64,000 nucleotides of DNA from Rhodamnia argentea (GCF_020921035.1 NC_063152.1:12476001-12540000), one strand, 5' to 3'; numbered from the stretch's first letter, positions 11,381 to 24,124 are shown. Notes: generated by a model from the letters alone, not told the origin. Program-made: numbers and translations.

Positions 11381-11660
11381 TGTTGGCGAGATTGGCAAGA
11401 TAAACTTGCCAAATCATGATAAGATTGAGGATCAAGATTTACATTTAATAAATGTATTACCATAAAAATCATAGACTATGTTTAGCAGGTGTACTCTTCT
11501 TTATTTAAGGAGAATGTATCTCCCTCAAGAAGCTAAGAAATAAGGAGATTTCTCCTGTGGTGGCTTTCAAGGAACTTTTTCTCGGTCGACCGAACCACGT
11601 AAAATCTCTGTTCATATTTCATTTTCTCTATCATTTCTATGTTCGTATTAACTCGCGGCA
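11381..11660 (+). repeat. 3' LTR of the copia element
   Basis: Begins TGTTGGCGAG and ends CGCGGCA, a TG...CA structure. It matches the 5' LTR with scattered substitutions and small indels, which indicates an insertion of considerable age. Confidence 0.85.
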
Positions 11661-14105
11661 TTCGCGGAACAAACGGAAGCAATATTCCATTCGCTTCTGT
11701 CATTGAAACCCAATTGCTTGCAAGGGGCAGCGTCTGATTGGTCAATTTGTCTGTCAAGATTATGTTAATTTCTTAGCAAAATGAACCATGGTTAGCTGTC
11801 GCGACGAGTTTGAGCGTACCATCCCTATTCTTGCATTCGCGTGAAAATTACCTACCTCAGTGTTTAAGATTGCAGGGGTTCTTTCGATAAAGGAGTTGTT
11901 TGCACTATAGATGTGTTTTCAACTTTTATTTACACCTTACTAATATAATCTAGATCATACTTCCCTTATTCTACTTTACTTCACTTGCCCTTTTCCTGTC
12001 CATTATCATCCTGTCATTAATTCCATCTCTCCTAATAACTAATAACAAATTACACTGAGCCAAATATTTCCATGATTTATTTGATAAATTATTGCAACAT
12101 CTAATTTATTAAATTACAAAAGGTAACTGATCTAACTTAAATTCTTACTTCCATAGTTCTACTTCATTTCACTTGCCCTTTTCCTATTTCTCATCATTGC
12201 CCCTCATAATAAAAAATAAATTAACTTAACTTTAACATTAGCATAATCTATTTGAAAAGTATTATAATTTATTAAATGAAAATGATAATATAGGAGAAAA
12301 TACATCTTATTACGAGATAATGAAGCAATTGAACAAATCGTAGGTTATAGCAGAGTTTATTTCGATTCGAGTAGAAAAGAGTACATGGAGCTCATTTATA
12401 GGATGTATTAGATGATTATCTAAGGTAATAAAATAAAAATGATATCAAATATAATTAATCAAGAATACGCAATATCAAAAGGGATAAATGCATAATCCCC
12501 ACAGATGTGCAAAATCAAGTAAATATCCTAATATCGGTCATATTCCCTTAAACTCAAGGTGACTAAGCTCAAGTATAACAGTGCCACTAAACTTTGTTTC
12601 TCATGAAATCAGCACTCAACAATGGGCTTAGTGGATCCACGACGAGACGGTGCGTGGCTATGCGTGAGACAACATCCGACGACTGTTTGTGGTGAAACTT
12701 TCAAATCTAGCCTGTCTGAGGGCGACAAATTTGATTGTGTTATTGGCTTTTCGAAAGGACGCGTGAAAGGTTGACTATCGGATGGGAAACAGCAAGCAGT
12801 CAATGCGAGTGGCTAACGAAACAGTAATTGAGCAACGTGGCCTATACGGCTGATGTCATAGCATCAAGTGGCCTATACAAGAAAATAGTTACTGAGCTAA
12901 TATGGGTTAGCAATGGTTTAAGTTTCTCCATTTTTCGTTTGTGTAAATTTTCAACCCATTTAAGACTCATTAAGTTATTAGGTAATTCATTTATAACCCA
13001 CTTAAGTACGTTTCTAAAACTTAAGACAACCTATTAATGACATGCATTATCAAATATAGGTTAACATAAATTGGTGCCGATGTAATAGGTTTAGGACTAT
13101 TTTTGGTATTTTTCCCTAAAGAGAAGGATATAAAATGTCACGCGAATCAATAATAGTATGTGTGTGTAGTTTATCCTTTCATTTACAATATTATCTTTTC
13201 GAGTTTGGAACATTTCAAGAGTGATATTTCATTCATTATACTTCTCGACTGAATAAGTATGCCAAACATTTACCCTGAAGTCTCAAAATAGGAACTAAAA
13301 GAAAATAAAAACCACAAGCAACTTTGGACACTTGAAAATGATCCGGAATCTATTCCGAGTTTGTCATAAAAGTTCACTCGCGCTCAAGCATTAACGCGCG
13401 AATTCCTGCAAACAAAATTGGACGATCGGCAACATAAACCCGAGAAGTAGATTGGTAAGAAGAGAGAAGTGATGACAGCAAACAAAAGTGACTACAAGAT
13501 TTAATTCAACTTCGTGCAGTTCCTAGGCCAGCCGGTCCGAAAGCAGGCAACAGCAGGAGCTTAGACGAGTGCTCCTCGGCCAACCTGGACCAATACTTTT
13601 AAACTCGAAAGAAAATATATCAGAGTTTCTCAAAGAACTAGCATCACATTATAGAGTGAGAGAAGAAGTGGACCTTAACTCCAAAATGAATTGCTCCACG
13701 TTCAAGAGACGAGTCACCCACATGACGACTTCACAGTATATAGCTGATAGGAACAGTCGAAACCAGCGTTCGCACATAGTCAGATCGTCACCATGCAATG
13801 TTACTATCATGAACATGAAAAAATACATATGTTCGAGCATAATCAACCCCATTTCCATAATTCTCACAGCACATAAAGGCAGTATACATAGGCAACACCA
13901 TATTTCTTATGCCAATCAGCCATGGGCATAACTAATGGAGTTTAAACACAAAGAAAATTCCTGCTCGGACAGCCGTTTTACAGTCAATTATGCGGCTCGC
14001 CTCTCGGTAAAAAATATGCCTCTCGGTCACTTCTGAAGTAGGAAGGGAAGCTTGGCATTGTGCCCATGGCTGCATAATTCTGGTAAAGGCAGAGCACTAG
14101 AATGC
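11661..14105. other. Intergenic region downstream of the copia element
   Basis: AT-rich, with two copies of a 'tactttacttcacttgccctttt'-like stretch (about 11970-11995 and 12161-12185). A repeat-type terminus 'taggtttaggactatttttggtatttttccc' is at about 13085-13115. A 120-codon open frame (13569-13931, +) is unlike any protein I know and overlaps the probable 3' UTR of the PPR gene on the other strand. No gene is called. Confidence 0.4.
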
Positions 14106-15503
14106 CTACAAAGACAATTCAGTGAGAAGCTCCATTGCACCTCCATCTGCCCCGCAAGCACGCCTAGCTAGAACCTCCCAAGACTCCAGCTCAACTCCAA
14201 TCTTTCTCCTCTCCATTTCTTCAACTACAAAGCATGCATCATCTGTATTTCCACCCCTCAACAACCCTTCAACTAAACGGCAATAAGTATCAGCCGTAGG
14301 ACAATGCTTGCCTGTCAACATTGCATTAAACACCTTCAACCCTCCTTCAAAATCCTCAACCTTACAAAAACCATCAAGCATCATGCGATACGTAGCTGCA
14401 TTGGGCTCACGGCCTTCAATTTGCATCTCAACCAAAAGTTTATATGCCTCAGCAGGTTTACTTTCCTTGCATAAGTAATTGACCAATATATTGTAGGACA
14501 CAACATCTGGCTTACACTTCCTTCTCTTCATCTCTTTGAGCAATTCCTTTGCCTTGTCAGTCTCACCTCTCTTTCCTAGATCACTCATCAAAACACCAAA
14601 ATTTACGGGCCCCGGTTTACATCCTCTGTACTCCATATCAAACATAAGTTTCTTAGCTTCCTCATACTTACCTAAGAAACACAAACCTTCCATCAGCAAA
14701 GCATATGTTGAGGCGTTAGGGTATTTCCCTTTGTGAGTCATGTCTTCAAGAAGGCCCATGGCTCTTTCAACATCACCCTTTCTACACAAGAATCCTACCA
14801 GACTGTTGTACGTTACAACCGTGGGCTGAACCTGCTTCTCTAGCATTTCGTCAAACACCTGGCACGCAGTCTCCCACTCTCCTTTTTCAAGCCATCCCTT
14901 AATGATTACATTGAAAGAAACCGAATTTGGCCGGAAACCCATTTTGTATGAACGCTGGAGTAACTCAGCTGCGTCCAATAACTTGTCGTTCTCCACAAGG
15001 ACGTTAAGAATCGTATTGAAGGACTGTAACGTGCGGGTACAGTTAAAAGAAGTCATATTTTGGAATAGCCGCACAGCCTCGTCCACCAAATGGACTTTCC
15101 CGTAGTGCCGAATCAAAGCTATGAAGAGGCTCTCCCTGCAACGGACATCATTCTCTTCAATGCCACTCAAAATCTCCTCAACAGCTTCGAAACGACGAGA
15201 CCGAGCGAGCTTGTAGACGAGAGCAGAATACGAAGGGTAGTCGTGTCTGAAGCCCATCCGGCGATACTCGTGGAAAAGAGACAGCGCCTCATCTGGGTCT
15301 TCGACTTCCTTAACTCTGGTAACAAAAGGATCGGGTTTCCGACGGTGTCGAGAGGATCCCGAAGGCCGCTCGGAGTTCCTCGGGGTCTTGGATTTGTCCC
15401 GACCCAGATGACTATAGTGTTGGGCAGGTACGCAGAAACAGAGAACGTTGACAAGATCTGTGGCTGTGACCCGGTTGATCGATTTTGCTCTCGGATAGAT
15501 CAT
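14106..15503 (-). CDS. P-class pentatricopeptide repeat protein, probably organellar
   Basis: Intronless, 465 residues. About ten consecutive 35-residue PPR motifs run from residue about 88 to 445. Motif starts include SFNVIIKGWLEKGE, TYNSLVGFLCRKGD, TYALLMEGLCFLGK, SYNILVNYLCKESK and TYRMMLDGFCKVED, with helix ends such as 'RGCKPGPVNF' and 'RKCKPDVVSY'. There is no E, DYW or SMR domain, so it is a P-class protein, expected to bind organellar RNA one base per repeat and affect its stability, processing or translation. The N-terminus (residues 1-60) is rich in Arg, Ser and Ala with few acidic residues, consistent with a mitochondrial transit peptide. Length and layout resemble Arabidopsis At1g07740, from memory and not tested. 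It lies head to head with the Nudix gene at 15839. Confidence 0.92.
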   Translation of the reverse strand: MIYPRAKSINRVTATDLVNVLCFCVPAQHYSHLGRDKSKTPRNSERPSGSSRHRRKPDPFVTRVKEVEDPDEALSLFHEYRRMGFRHDYPSYSALVYKLARSRRFEAVEEILSGIEENDVRCRESLFIALIRHYGKVHLVDEAVRLFQNMTSFNCTRTLQSFNTILNVLVENDKLLDAAELLQRSYKMGFRPNSVSFNVIIKGWLEKGEWETACQVFDEMLEKQVQPTVVTYNSLVGFLCRKGDVERAMGLLEDMTHKGKYPNASTYALLMEGLCFLGKYEEAKKLMFDMEYRGCKPGPVNFGVLMSDLGKRGETDKAKELLKEMKRRKCKPDVVSYNILVNYLCKESKPAEAYKLLVEMQIEGREPNAATYRMMLDGFCKVEDFEGGLKVFNAMLTGKHCPTADTYCRLVEGLLRGGNTDDACFVVEEMERRKIGVELESWEVLARRACGADGGAMELLTELSL

Positions 15504-15838
15504 GAAGCAGACGAAGCGCAGCGGGTTCTCCGCGAATGATCTGGCGGAACAACCACCGGTAGCAAGAACTACAAGAGCTTACCTACTACTGCATTCAAGA
15601 ATCACGGACCAGCGGTCATCAAAGTACTTTTTATTTTTACCATCATTGACATAAAAGTGGTCTCTTTTTGTGCGCGTTGATCTCGTGTGTGTAAAGCACA
15701 TGTGGACGAGTCGAAATCTCAACAACAGCTAAGAAGGCGCTTCCGTTTTCCCTCGACGCAGCTTTGCAGTGTCTCTCTTATCTCCCTCTCTCTCTTCCCC
15801 GCACGGCTTCAGCTTGTGCTTCTCATCCCACACGGGGA
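15504..15838. promoter_or_regulatory. Shared intergenic region of the divergent PPR and Nudix genes
   Basis: Only 335 bases separate the two start codons, so both core promoters and both leaders must fit here. The Nudix side (15730-15838) is CT-rich ('ctctctctcttccccg'), typical of a plant 5' leader. No TATA box is obvious on either side. Confidence 0.55.
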
Positions 15839-18800
15839 ATGGCTTCTCTGCGGTCGCCCCTCGTTTCTCGCGCTCTCTTCAACAGACCCATCTCGCTCCT
15901 CCTATTCCGCAGCTCGACAAGATGCGGGTCTCACCAATCCGCACCGTTCCCCACAACCAGCTTCTCTTGGGACGACGTCCTTCGAGTCTCTCACCCCGAG
16001 CACTCCCACGACGACTCCTCCGACCTCGCCGGATTCTTCGAGAAGATCAGGCTCTGCAATCGCGGCTCGGTTGGTGCTCTAGTGTTCTTGTTTCTCCTCC
16101 ATTCTTTGGTGGAGCTGCTCGCCGTGCTCGGGATTCAAGTGGAGCTGAAGCTCCGTTCTTGATTTTCCTTTTTTGAAACTCTGGCAGGAGATGCAGTCTG
16201 ATTTCTTGCCGTTCGTCGTCGAAGATCAGATTGTTGGTTACGTCCACCATGGGTAGAGTTTTCTCACCTAACCCACTACGTAATATGTTAATCCTGAGAA
16301 ATTGAAAGAGCCTCTGTTATGCGCGGTACTTAGTATGTGAAGGACGACTCTTAAGTGATTATTTTGCTCCCCAAATTCAACGCATAGTTGGTTAAATCTC
16401 TTCTTTTGTGGAATATATGTGCAGTTTTGCTGATCGTTTGAGGCGATTCGGCGACGTGTTTACTTTTGATCGAGACGCTTTTAATGGTGGCCGTTTTGGT
16501 GGGCATGTTGGTTTACATCCATTGCTGGAAACACCTGAGGATAGAACTGAAGCAGTGTCGCGCGTAGTGAAATGCTTAGGCCCAGAACTGATCCCAGGTA
16601 TTAGAAATGAGGTATTGCCTGTGGTCACGATCGAGCAAGTAGTGTTACTGCCTTCTTGTCATCCAGAAAAGGTGCAAATGGGGTCGAATACAGCCAAAGA
16701 TGCCCTTTTCTGAGGAAGTACTTTCCCTTGCTCATGAATTATGATGGTCGTGGTGCAACTGACGACTTGTCCGTGTAATTTTGGTTTGCTTTTCCTTACC
16801 GCGCTTCCATTTGTTTGGACCAGCTCTATCCAGTGAAATCATCATTTGGAGGTTCGATAACATTCTCTCTTGAACGTGCAGCAGCTCCTTATTTTGGAAT
16901 CAAGGTCTGCTTTTCTCCTTTCCATAGAAGTATTCTTTAATGAGATCTCAGGACCAATAGTTATTAGCTTTATTCTATTATGTTGTGTATGCAAATCCTT
17001 ATCTGTATAAATCAAATTCTCGGTTGATTGTTGGCATGAAGTCTAACTGTATTGATCGCGATCCAATTTCAGGACAATATTTAGATCAAATGAATTCCCT
17101 ATTGTGTCATAGATGCTTGTAATCCCTGAATATTGGTAAACCATCGTGTTAATGCAGTTCTTCTTCTTTTTCCCTTGAGTAATAATCTCGCTTTTCACAT
17201 AACCTTTGTGATTGATGGAGAACATAATGGCTTCTTGAAGCTTGAGCCATGTGGAATATCTTTAATATCCTGTTTACATTTAAAAAGATGATTCCATATA
17301 TGGCTGCTAGGGTTTAAACAATCGGTAACCCAACAGAAGCTCAAACTGAGATATTGTGAAGCCTTGCAATTTTTACTGCGATTCTATTCCTTCCTAACCA
17401 ACCAAACTTATGGACGATATAGTTCAGCAATAATGTCTCTCTACCCTGACCTGACCTTATGTTACATTAAAAAGTAAGACAATGATTTTGCCATAGTGAG
17501 CATTCAACTTGGAATATTAGACATGGAAAAAGGCGTTGGTTTGTGCTGAAGGGTATATAGAACCCAATATGGTTGTATCTCATATAAAATTATTTTGTGT
17601 AGTAGGCATATGGAGTTCACATGAATGGCTATGTTGAAAAGGACGGTCAGGAATATCTCTGGATTGGGAAGAGAAGCCAAGTCAAACCAACATATCCAGG
17701 AATGCTTGATCATCTAGTTGCCGGAGGACTGGTTAGTATTGATCGTTCTTTTCCTTGTTCATATGTTTTTCCTACCCAAGATGCACAAATATGTTAGTAT
17801 TTCTGTGTCATCATATGTAACTTGAAAAAATTTCACCAGTACTTCCCTTTCCAGATCATGTTTCTGTAGCCATTTTCATGTAGAGCCTTGTGGTTCTTTT
17901 TCTTTCTGTGTGGTTGTGGGCTTTGTGTTAGGATTTTGTTTTCTGTGTCTGACAACGACCCTCCTCAGACCAACACTAGGGGAGCCTTGTCTACTGGAAT
18001 GTCCTCTTTTATGGGTTTAGTGCTAGCATCGCACCAGAAAGCCTGGGACATGATGGTTTACTGTCATATTGGATTGGACTACCTCCCTTTCTTCTAGGAA
18101 GCTGCGCTCCCTTTCCTTATGTAATAGTCCGGCCTGCTAATATGCTTATGATTTTCAAGTGAACTTCGAGAATTCATGGCGCCGAAATTTGGAGATAACT
18201 CTGTCTCAGTCATGCTGCTTTTCTCTTTTTGAGTTGCTGTAAATTCTGGTATGGTTGGTTTGGGCTTACACTGTACTGGAAGATATAAGAGTAGCTGATT
18301 GCTTCTCTCGATGCTTTCCTCCATAGAAGGGAACATTTGTAGACAGCTCTGCACGTATCTTGATTGATGTACTGATTTACTGATACATTCACGGAGGAAA
18401 ATTATTGGCTAAAACGAGACCTGAATTGTGAGTTTCCGTTAGTCGTGAATGGCATGATCCTACCACTCAACATCAACCGTATGACACAGGTACATGATAA
18501 ACAGCGTTAGAATGCTCATGTAGCCCAAAGGGAAAAATAAATGCTTTAAAGTAGGCGGTGTTACGAGTTGTTTGAAGTAACTATTGGTGTTTTTCTGAGT
18601 TTCACCCTCAAATATGAGCAAGGGAGAAATTTCTTAGTGATTTGAATCCTTAATCCAACTTGATTATCTTGTAAAGATACAATTAGGTGTAGAATATTGA
18701 CTTATGATGGAGTTAAGGCTTAGATATGTAGTATTATGGCTAATAAAAGTTCTCTAGTGCACTTCACAGATTTTACTAATCTATGAAGGAGATGATGGCA

Positions 18801-21444
18801 ATTGTTACAGAAGGTGTGGGTTATAAAAAGCCCTCTTGTGCGAGAATAGAAGTAATCTCAATAGTTCAAAGTGTCATTTTTAATTGAAGGTAGGTGAAAA
18901 GATTAATGGTTCTGGTACGTTCTCAATGTCTGAAGTCTGAACAACGTGGATTTGACAGGTGAAAGTATTGACTTAATTAGTCAATTTGCGTCAGTTCAAG
19001 AGAAATTCTAGTGAGGCTTATATAAATTTGGGTGAGATTGAGTCTTTATGAGGAAAACTGAATCCTGTTGACTAGAATTGTGAACAGCTTTGTTCTTTTC
19101 TCCCTTTTTGCTGGTGTTAAAACATTAGGTGGGAAGTCTTTAATCCTAAAATATTCTGATGTTCATCTCAGTGTTAGCCCTGTAAAAAGTGTTGGTAGAA
19201 ACTAAAGTTTGTTCAGTTGCTTACTTTCTCTTATGCTGGTGAGAGAAATTCTAGTGAGGCTTATATAAATTTTGGGTGAGATTGAGTCTTTATGAGGGAA
19301 ACTGAATCCTGTCGGCTAGAATTGTGATCTTCGTTCTTTTCTCCCTTTTTGCTGGTGTTAAAACGTTAGGTGGGAAGTCTTTAATCCTTCAATATTCTGA
19401 TGTTCATCTCAGTGTTAACCCTGTAAAAAGTGTTGGTAGAAACTAAAGTTTGTTCTGTTGCTTACTATCTCTTTTGCTGGTGCTGAAGCCATAAGTGGGA
19501 GATCTGTTTGGAATTCTTTAATACTTCGATACTGTGATGTTCATCTCAGTATCAGCCTTAGGAGTGTCAGTGGAAAATGAACTGCAGGTTTTGTCTGTTT
19601 CTTGTGGTGTTATCAGATAGTGTAGATCGACAATGTGGAGAAAATGATTCAAAGCACATACCACTATATTAGTGGCTCGGCTTTCTTTGTTGTGTCCTTC
19701 TATTCATCTTTTTATTAAACTGACTGCATGCAATTCCCTTTACTGTAATCATCAACTAGAATGACTGACTGAATGCACGTTTGCACACTCAAGTACTAGT
19801 TTATTCGAATTTCTTCTTGACTGCAGCCTCATGATATTGCTTGTGGGGAGAATATTATAAAGGAATGTGAAGAAGAAGCAGGCATCCCAAGAATCATTTC
19901 CTGTGGGTAAGTAATCAGGCTCATAGTATTGCTGTTAGTGTTGCGCAATATAAAGCTTTTGATGACAATGAAGGTAACCGATGAGTCTTACAGCATTGCT
20001 CTTAATGTTGGCAATAATTCCTTTTGTTAACTTAAACTTGTAATGAGAACAAAACTAGCTTCTTGTGCATTGGAAATCTCTCTCTCCTTATGTATTTTGG
20101 GGTTGGTAGGGGAGTGTAACATATTTGTGAACTGTGCATCCATGCCCATACTTTCGTATGTACCATATGCGAAGGTGCATAAATTGGCTTTAATAACTTT
20201 CTGAGACATCATTGTAGAGCAATACCAGTTGGTGCTGTTTCCTACATGGACATAGATGGGTATAGCTACAAGAGAGATGTCTTGTTCTGTTATGATCTTA
20301 AACTTCCTGAAGGCTTTACACCAAATAATCAAGGTAAGATCTGTAAATCTTGGGTTCCCTTGAGACTTTGTAAATTTCATTTCTGTCACCTAGCCACCAG
20401 ACAGGACTTGAATGATGACAGCAACTCATGTTGCTGATGCTGTGGTTTTCTTTACAATGCTATAATAGATGGAGAAGTAGAGAGCTTCAAGTTAATTCCT
20501 GTGGCCCAAGTTGCAAATGTCATTAGGAGGACCAAGTTTTTCAAGCCTAACTGCGCACTAGTCATGACTGATTTTCTATTTCGACACGGGTAAGGGCTTC
20601 TCTTTTTATTCTCTTTATTACTTTTCTCCATTCATCTGGTTCTTCAGAATTCTAGTCCTTTGCTCAGTGGTTGTGCTTTTTCCAATGCTGAAGTCATCTG
20701 TATTTAAGGGAGACAATACATACCTTCTGGAGAAAGAGAAGCACACTGGTCTACTCTTCCATATCTGGAAAACATTGAGAGAGCATGAATCGATAGGAAA
20801 GATTACTGACGGGTCCCTTTTGTTTGGTCACTTCTAAGTTAGTTGGTGCATTTAGATTTCTTGTCGAGACCCTTAATGCATTGTGCTGGATCAATATAAG
20901 CTCCAATGGCTGATTCCTGGAGGAAACATCTACGCCTTTCTTTGCCATTCCATGGAGCTAAACAAAGAAATAGTGGTGGTGAAGTGCTTACCAAAAAATG
21001 AGTAGTGCTACATGGATATCATATCTTAGATCATTATGCTCAATAGCTATTTGAGTGATTTAGTCCATGGTACTTTCTGAACGACATTTTCTGAGGCACT
21101 CATTGTTAGAGGAAGCTACATGGTTAAAGTTCGTGTCTCTTCTGAATTTAACCACGTTGTTAAACGGCAAATTCCGTCGGCAAAACTCACCTCCTAATGT
21201 CATTCTCTGTAAGAAACTTTGCCATCAGTTGGGTGCAGTCATATTGCATGGTTAGCGTTTCTATCACGGAGAGAGGGGACTATGGCCATGAACTAGTTTC
21301 TTAAAAGCAGATATTGTTTATGTCCGAAACAAGTCTGAGAGCCGGTGAGCTGATACTTTTCATGGTTGTTGCAGGTACATCAAACCTGAGTACATGGGAT
21401 ACTTGGATTTGTTGCAAAGTCTGAAGAATGGAGATTGCTCCTGA
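15839..21444 (+). CDS. NUDT20: Nudix hydrolase 20/24-like, chloroplastic (thiamine-diphosphate type)
   Basis: Nine exons: 15839-16069, 16188-16252, 16425-16611, 16824-16904, 17606-17731, 19827-19906, 20218-20333, 20469-20589, 21375-21444. All junctions are GT/AG, phases match, and 358 residues result. The N-terminus ([17 protein letters not shown]) is rich in Ser and Arg like a chloroplast transit peptide. Residues 60-190 are the DUF4743 region (IVEDQ-type '[14 protein letters not shown]', '[11 protein letters not shown]', '[12 protein letters not shown]'). The Nudix fold follows: 'YGVHMNGYV', '[18 protein letters not shown]', and a Nudix box at 228-250 ending '[11 protein letters not shown]', where the catalytic Glu cluster is kept but the box departs from the textbook form (Lys for Arg, first Glu absent). 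Relatives hydrolyse damaged thiamine diphosphates (oxo-, oxythiamine forms), a housecleaning role in the plastid. NUDT20 versus NUDT24 is not resolved. Intron 5 is long (2.1 kb) and repetitive. Confidence 0.92.
18998..19610. repeat. Tandem repeat of about 243 bp inside Nudix intron 5
   Basis: 'agaaattctagtgaggctta' occurs at 19001 and again at 19244, and the two 243-base units remain similar throughout (both contain 'ttctgatgttcatctcagtg' and 'gtgttggtagaaactaaag'). A third, shorter and more diverged unit follows to about 19610 ('gtgatgttcatctcagtatc'). It lies wholly within the intron. Confidence 0.85.
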
Positions 21445-22375
21445 GTTTCGGATTACATCACACTATTCTTTTGCTCCTCTTCCATTTTCCCTTTGAAGGC
21501 CATGAAATTTCACCAGAGAAATTGTCGGACTTTAAAGTATATTTGTCATCCTTTGTTGCGAGGTCAATCTGTGTGCGCAAAAAAAAAAGTAAGTGAAGGA
21601 GAATTTTTTCTTACTTTTATAGATCAAATTGGCTTCCAAAATTGCAATCACAGGTTTTTGGATCTCGGGACACGGGTGCAAAGGTGTAGTGCTGAGGTGA
21701 GCAAAACATGCAAGACGGGTACATCATGTATAAGCCACTTCAATTTTGCAAATTTAAAAGCCTGCATCTGTAGCACTGCCCTACAAAACAAAGTTAGCAG
21801 CACAAACTCCTCTTGTAATTCTCATCTACAGAACCATCTAACACGTTTGTTGGCGGCATACCTTCAATTCAACGTTAGACAAACAAGGTTGACGCAAGAA
21901 CATTTTCGAAGAGAGAAATCGGGCTTGAGTCCTTTGATGGTTTCAATCAAGTTCTAAGTGGAGTCATCAAGCTGTCGAGACCCTCTTATGATGTGACAAT
22001 AAGGCTTGGCTTAAGTTTTCCCGGACCCTACCGATTGCAACTTGCTTTCTTCGATTAATAATTTATTTCGATTTTTTGCTTTAGGAGCCTCCACTTTACT
22101 TTTGGCAAACTGAAAATTCAGGGATTCAGAAAGTTGATTACACTAGATATGAGCAATGCCTACTTTGGCACCTTTTCCTCTTTTATGAAAAGTGATTACT
22201 CGTGTGATCTTTCCAACCTCATCGTTCGTCTTTCTTATATCATAATTTACTGTAATTTAGTCGATTGGCAAGTAATCAATAAATCCGTTATCTTTCAAAA
22301 TTGAATTGAAAATAATTGTCGAGATTTCCAGGTTAGAACTCTAGAGTTGAAATGTGAACATATTGCAATTAGTAT
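21445..22375. other. 3' region of the Nudix gene and intergenic spacer
   Basis: The first few hundred bases are presumably 3' UTR. An open frame at 21493-21957 (+) encodes no recognisable protein. The rest is AT-rich spacer. Confidence 0.4.
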
Positions 22376-22520
22376 TTGGGAAAGTATTTTCCCAATGATC
22401 CGGATGTTAACTCCAAACTACTAAGGTCTACGACCTCATCCGGTTCGCCGGCAGGCCCCTCCAAGAACCCGGTCAAGCTCTTTCCTCGAAGCTCCGCCGG
22501 AAGTCCCGATCCTTTCTCTC
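22376..22520 (+). pseudogene. Scrap of a NIP aquaporin C-terminal exon and its flank
   Basis: 22376-22430 resembles 32905-32950 (a 'tattttcccaatgatc' type stretch), and about 22433-22520 ('acctcatccggttcgccgg', then 'tcctcgaagctccgccggaa') matches the NIP C-terminal coding end at about 32650-32725 and a second scrap at 32945-33020. Only the end of the last exon remains. It is probably the tail of an earlier tandem copy. Confidence 0.65.
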
Positions 22521-24009
22521 TCGCACTTCAAAGTAGTTTTCCTTTTCGTTATCTTTTCTTCTCTTTTGATATTGATCGTGTGTACTTCGTGTATCCAGTT
22601 TTTTTGGCCGGACGTGCCCTTTCATAATGGAAAGGAGTCGAGTTTGATGCTTTCCCATCTCCCGGATTTTTTCCCGAGAATCTTTTGAATTATCACTGCA
22701 TACCTTTCAATGGCCTCTGACCATCAATGTGAATAACCCATCCTCCTCTCTTTAATAATAAAAAATGAATAAATAAAAATTTTGTATAGATATCTTCCAC
22801 AAAAATGTTTAAAAATAAATTGCTGTTGATAAGGCGGCACTGCCTCCAAGGGAGGAAGAGAAAAAAAGGAACAAGTTAATAGCCAATGACTCTACTGTAT
22901 GGTATATGATGTGAAAATTATATAAGGGCTCAACGTACTTATTATCGAATTAAAAAGTGGATATTTTCATGAATAATACATCTTAATTTCCCTAATTAGA
23001 GATCTTGTATCAATCTTTTATATGTGCTCTTGAGGGGCGAGACCCTGTGGAGTAGGTAAGAAAGGAGAGGCCTGCAAAGAGATAGTGAAAACCCTCTTTT
23101 CTGGTCGAGGATATCTCTCCGAAACCTGATCTCGAAGACGAGATTGAGGTACAAAAGGGCCATTCCTTTTTCACGAACCGTATGTGGATGTTACTGCTCA
23201 TACAACTGCTAGCTAGCAAGCAGTTAACCTTCCTCTACAAGGAATGGAAGTGCGGAAGAACTGACAGAAGAATTGTGGCATGACCCTTTGGAATTACAGA
23301 AGAACTTCCCATGGGCAGCGTACGTACAAGGCTTATTCACATTGGTTCATCTGGCTATGCCTCGGGCCTTTTGCTCTTATAACGTACAAGGTGGCAATGA
23401 AGTTTTGAAAGTTCTAAAAAAGAGATCTTTCTCTAAGCACCTCATATGACGTACGGTAGCCTATCAAGCTGGCATAATTAACTATTTAGAATATCTATTT
23501 ATGTAGATACATATACTTTTTAACGTTTGCATTATTCAAGCCGACATTCTCGTTTCCGCTTACTTCCCACGATTAGGTCAAAAAGGTAGAACTATTTCCA
23601 GATGACAACTGACTAAGGGCGGAAGGGGCTGCTACAGTCATTTGGCCAAGATCCATGTCCCCACCCTAGCCAGAAGAAAGAAAGGCATTAGGCCTTTTTA
23701 ACTTTTTAAACTTAAACAACTCATTCATGACATACAATCATTAGATATGGGTCAAATAAGAGTTCTAGACCCATTTTGCCATATTTACTCACAACATACT
23801 GTCAATCTCATCGCACATAAAAAGCTATCAAATAAACATTATTTTTTTCAAATGGATTTTATTTACCCTATTGAGTCCTATCGTAAGACAAAACAATCTC
23901 ATTTTTTGCTAGTAAAAGCAAATATATAACTTCCACACCATCAAAACCACGAGCTAATTATGCCCTAACCCTAAATTCATTCTTATTCAAAGATAAGGAT
24001 GAACAACAT
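22521..24009. other. Intergenic spacer before the NIP pseudogene
   Basis: Mostly AT-rich. A less AT-rich block at 22990-23450 has short open frames on both strands (for example 23010-23219, minus) that I could not assign. It may be a decayed gene or an organelle-derived insert; nothing decisive was seen. Confidence 0.35.
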
Positions 24010-24124
24010 ATCAAGGTCCAATCTCAAAAACCGCAATGCCAAGCAGGCATCCCACTAAGGAACTTTCCCTCAATGGAATGAATCCAACAGGCCTGCTTAT
24101 TTTCCAACGTTTTATCTTCTTTAG

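Larger units (their letters stand above)
6872..11660 (+). mobile_element. Degenerate Ty1/copia LTR retrotransposon
   Basis: About 4.79 kb, a normal copia length. Order: 5' LTR, primer-binding site, gag, protease, integrase, reverse transcriptase, RNase H, polypurine tract, 3' LTR. Having integrase before reverse transcriptase defines copia. The coding region is broken by many stops and shifts, and the LTRs differ by substitutions and small indels, so it is old and cannot move on its own. No clear target-site duplication was found next to the LTR ends. Confidence 0.9.

Noticed and set aside
11661..11690. Sequence after the 3' LTR ('ggaacaaacgg') resembling the sequence after the 5' LTR ('agaacaaacaag')
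   Set aside because: The likeness is short and the rest of the flank differs. The TG...CA borders and the polypurine tract give a consistent LTR definition without it.
13569..13931. 120-codon open frame on the plus strand
   Set aside because: No recognisable domain, no promoter context, and it overlaps the probable 3' UTR of the PPR gene.
15090..15539. 149-codon plus-strand frame across the PPR start region
   Set aside because: It is the antisense shadow of the PPR coding sequence.
22990..23450. Possible organelle-derived insert or decayed gene (balanced composition, short open frames)
   Set aside because: I could not match any frame to a mitochondrial or plastid gene by eye; a database search would be needed.
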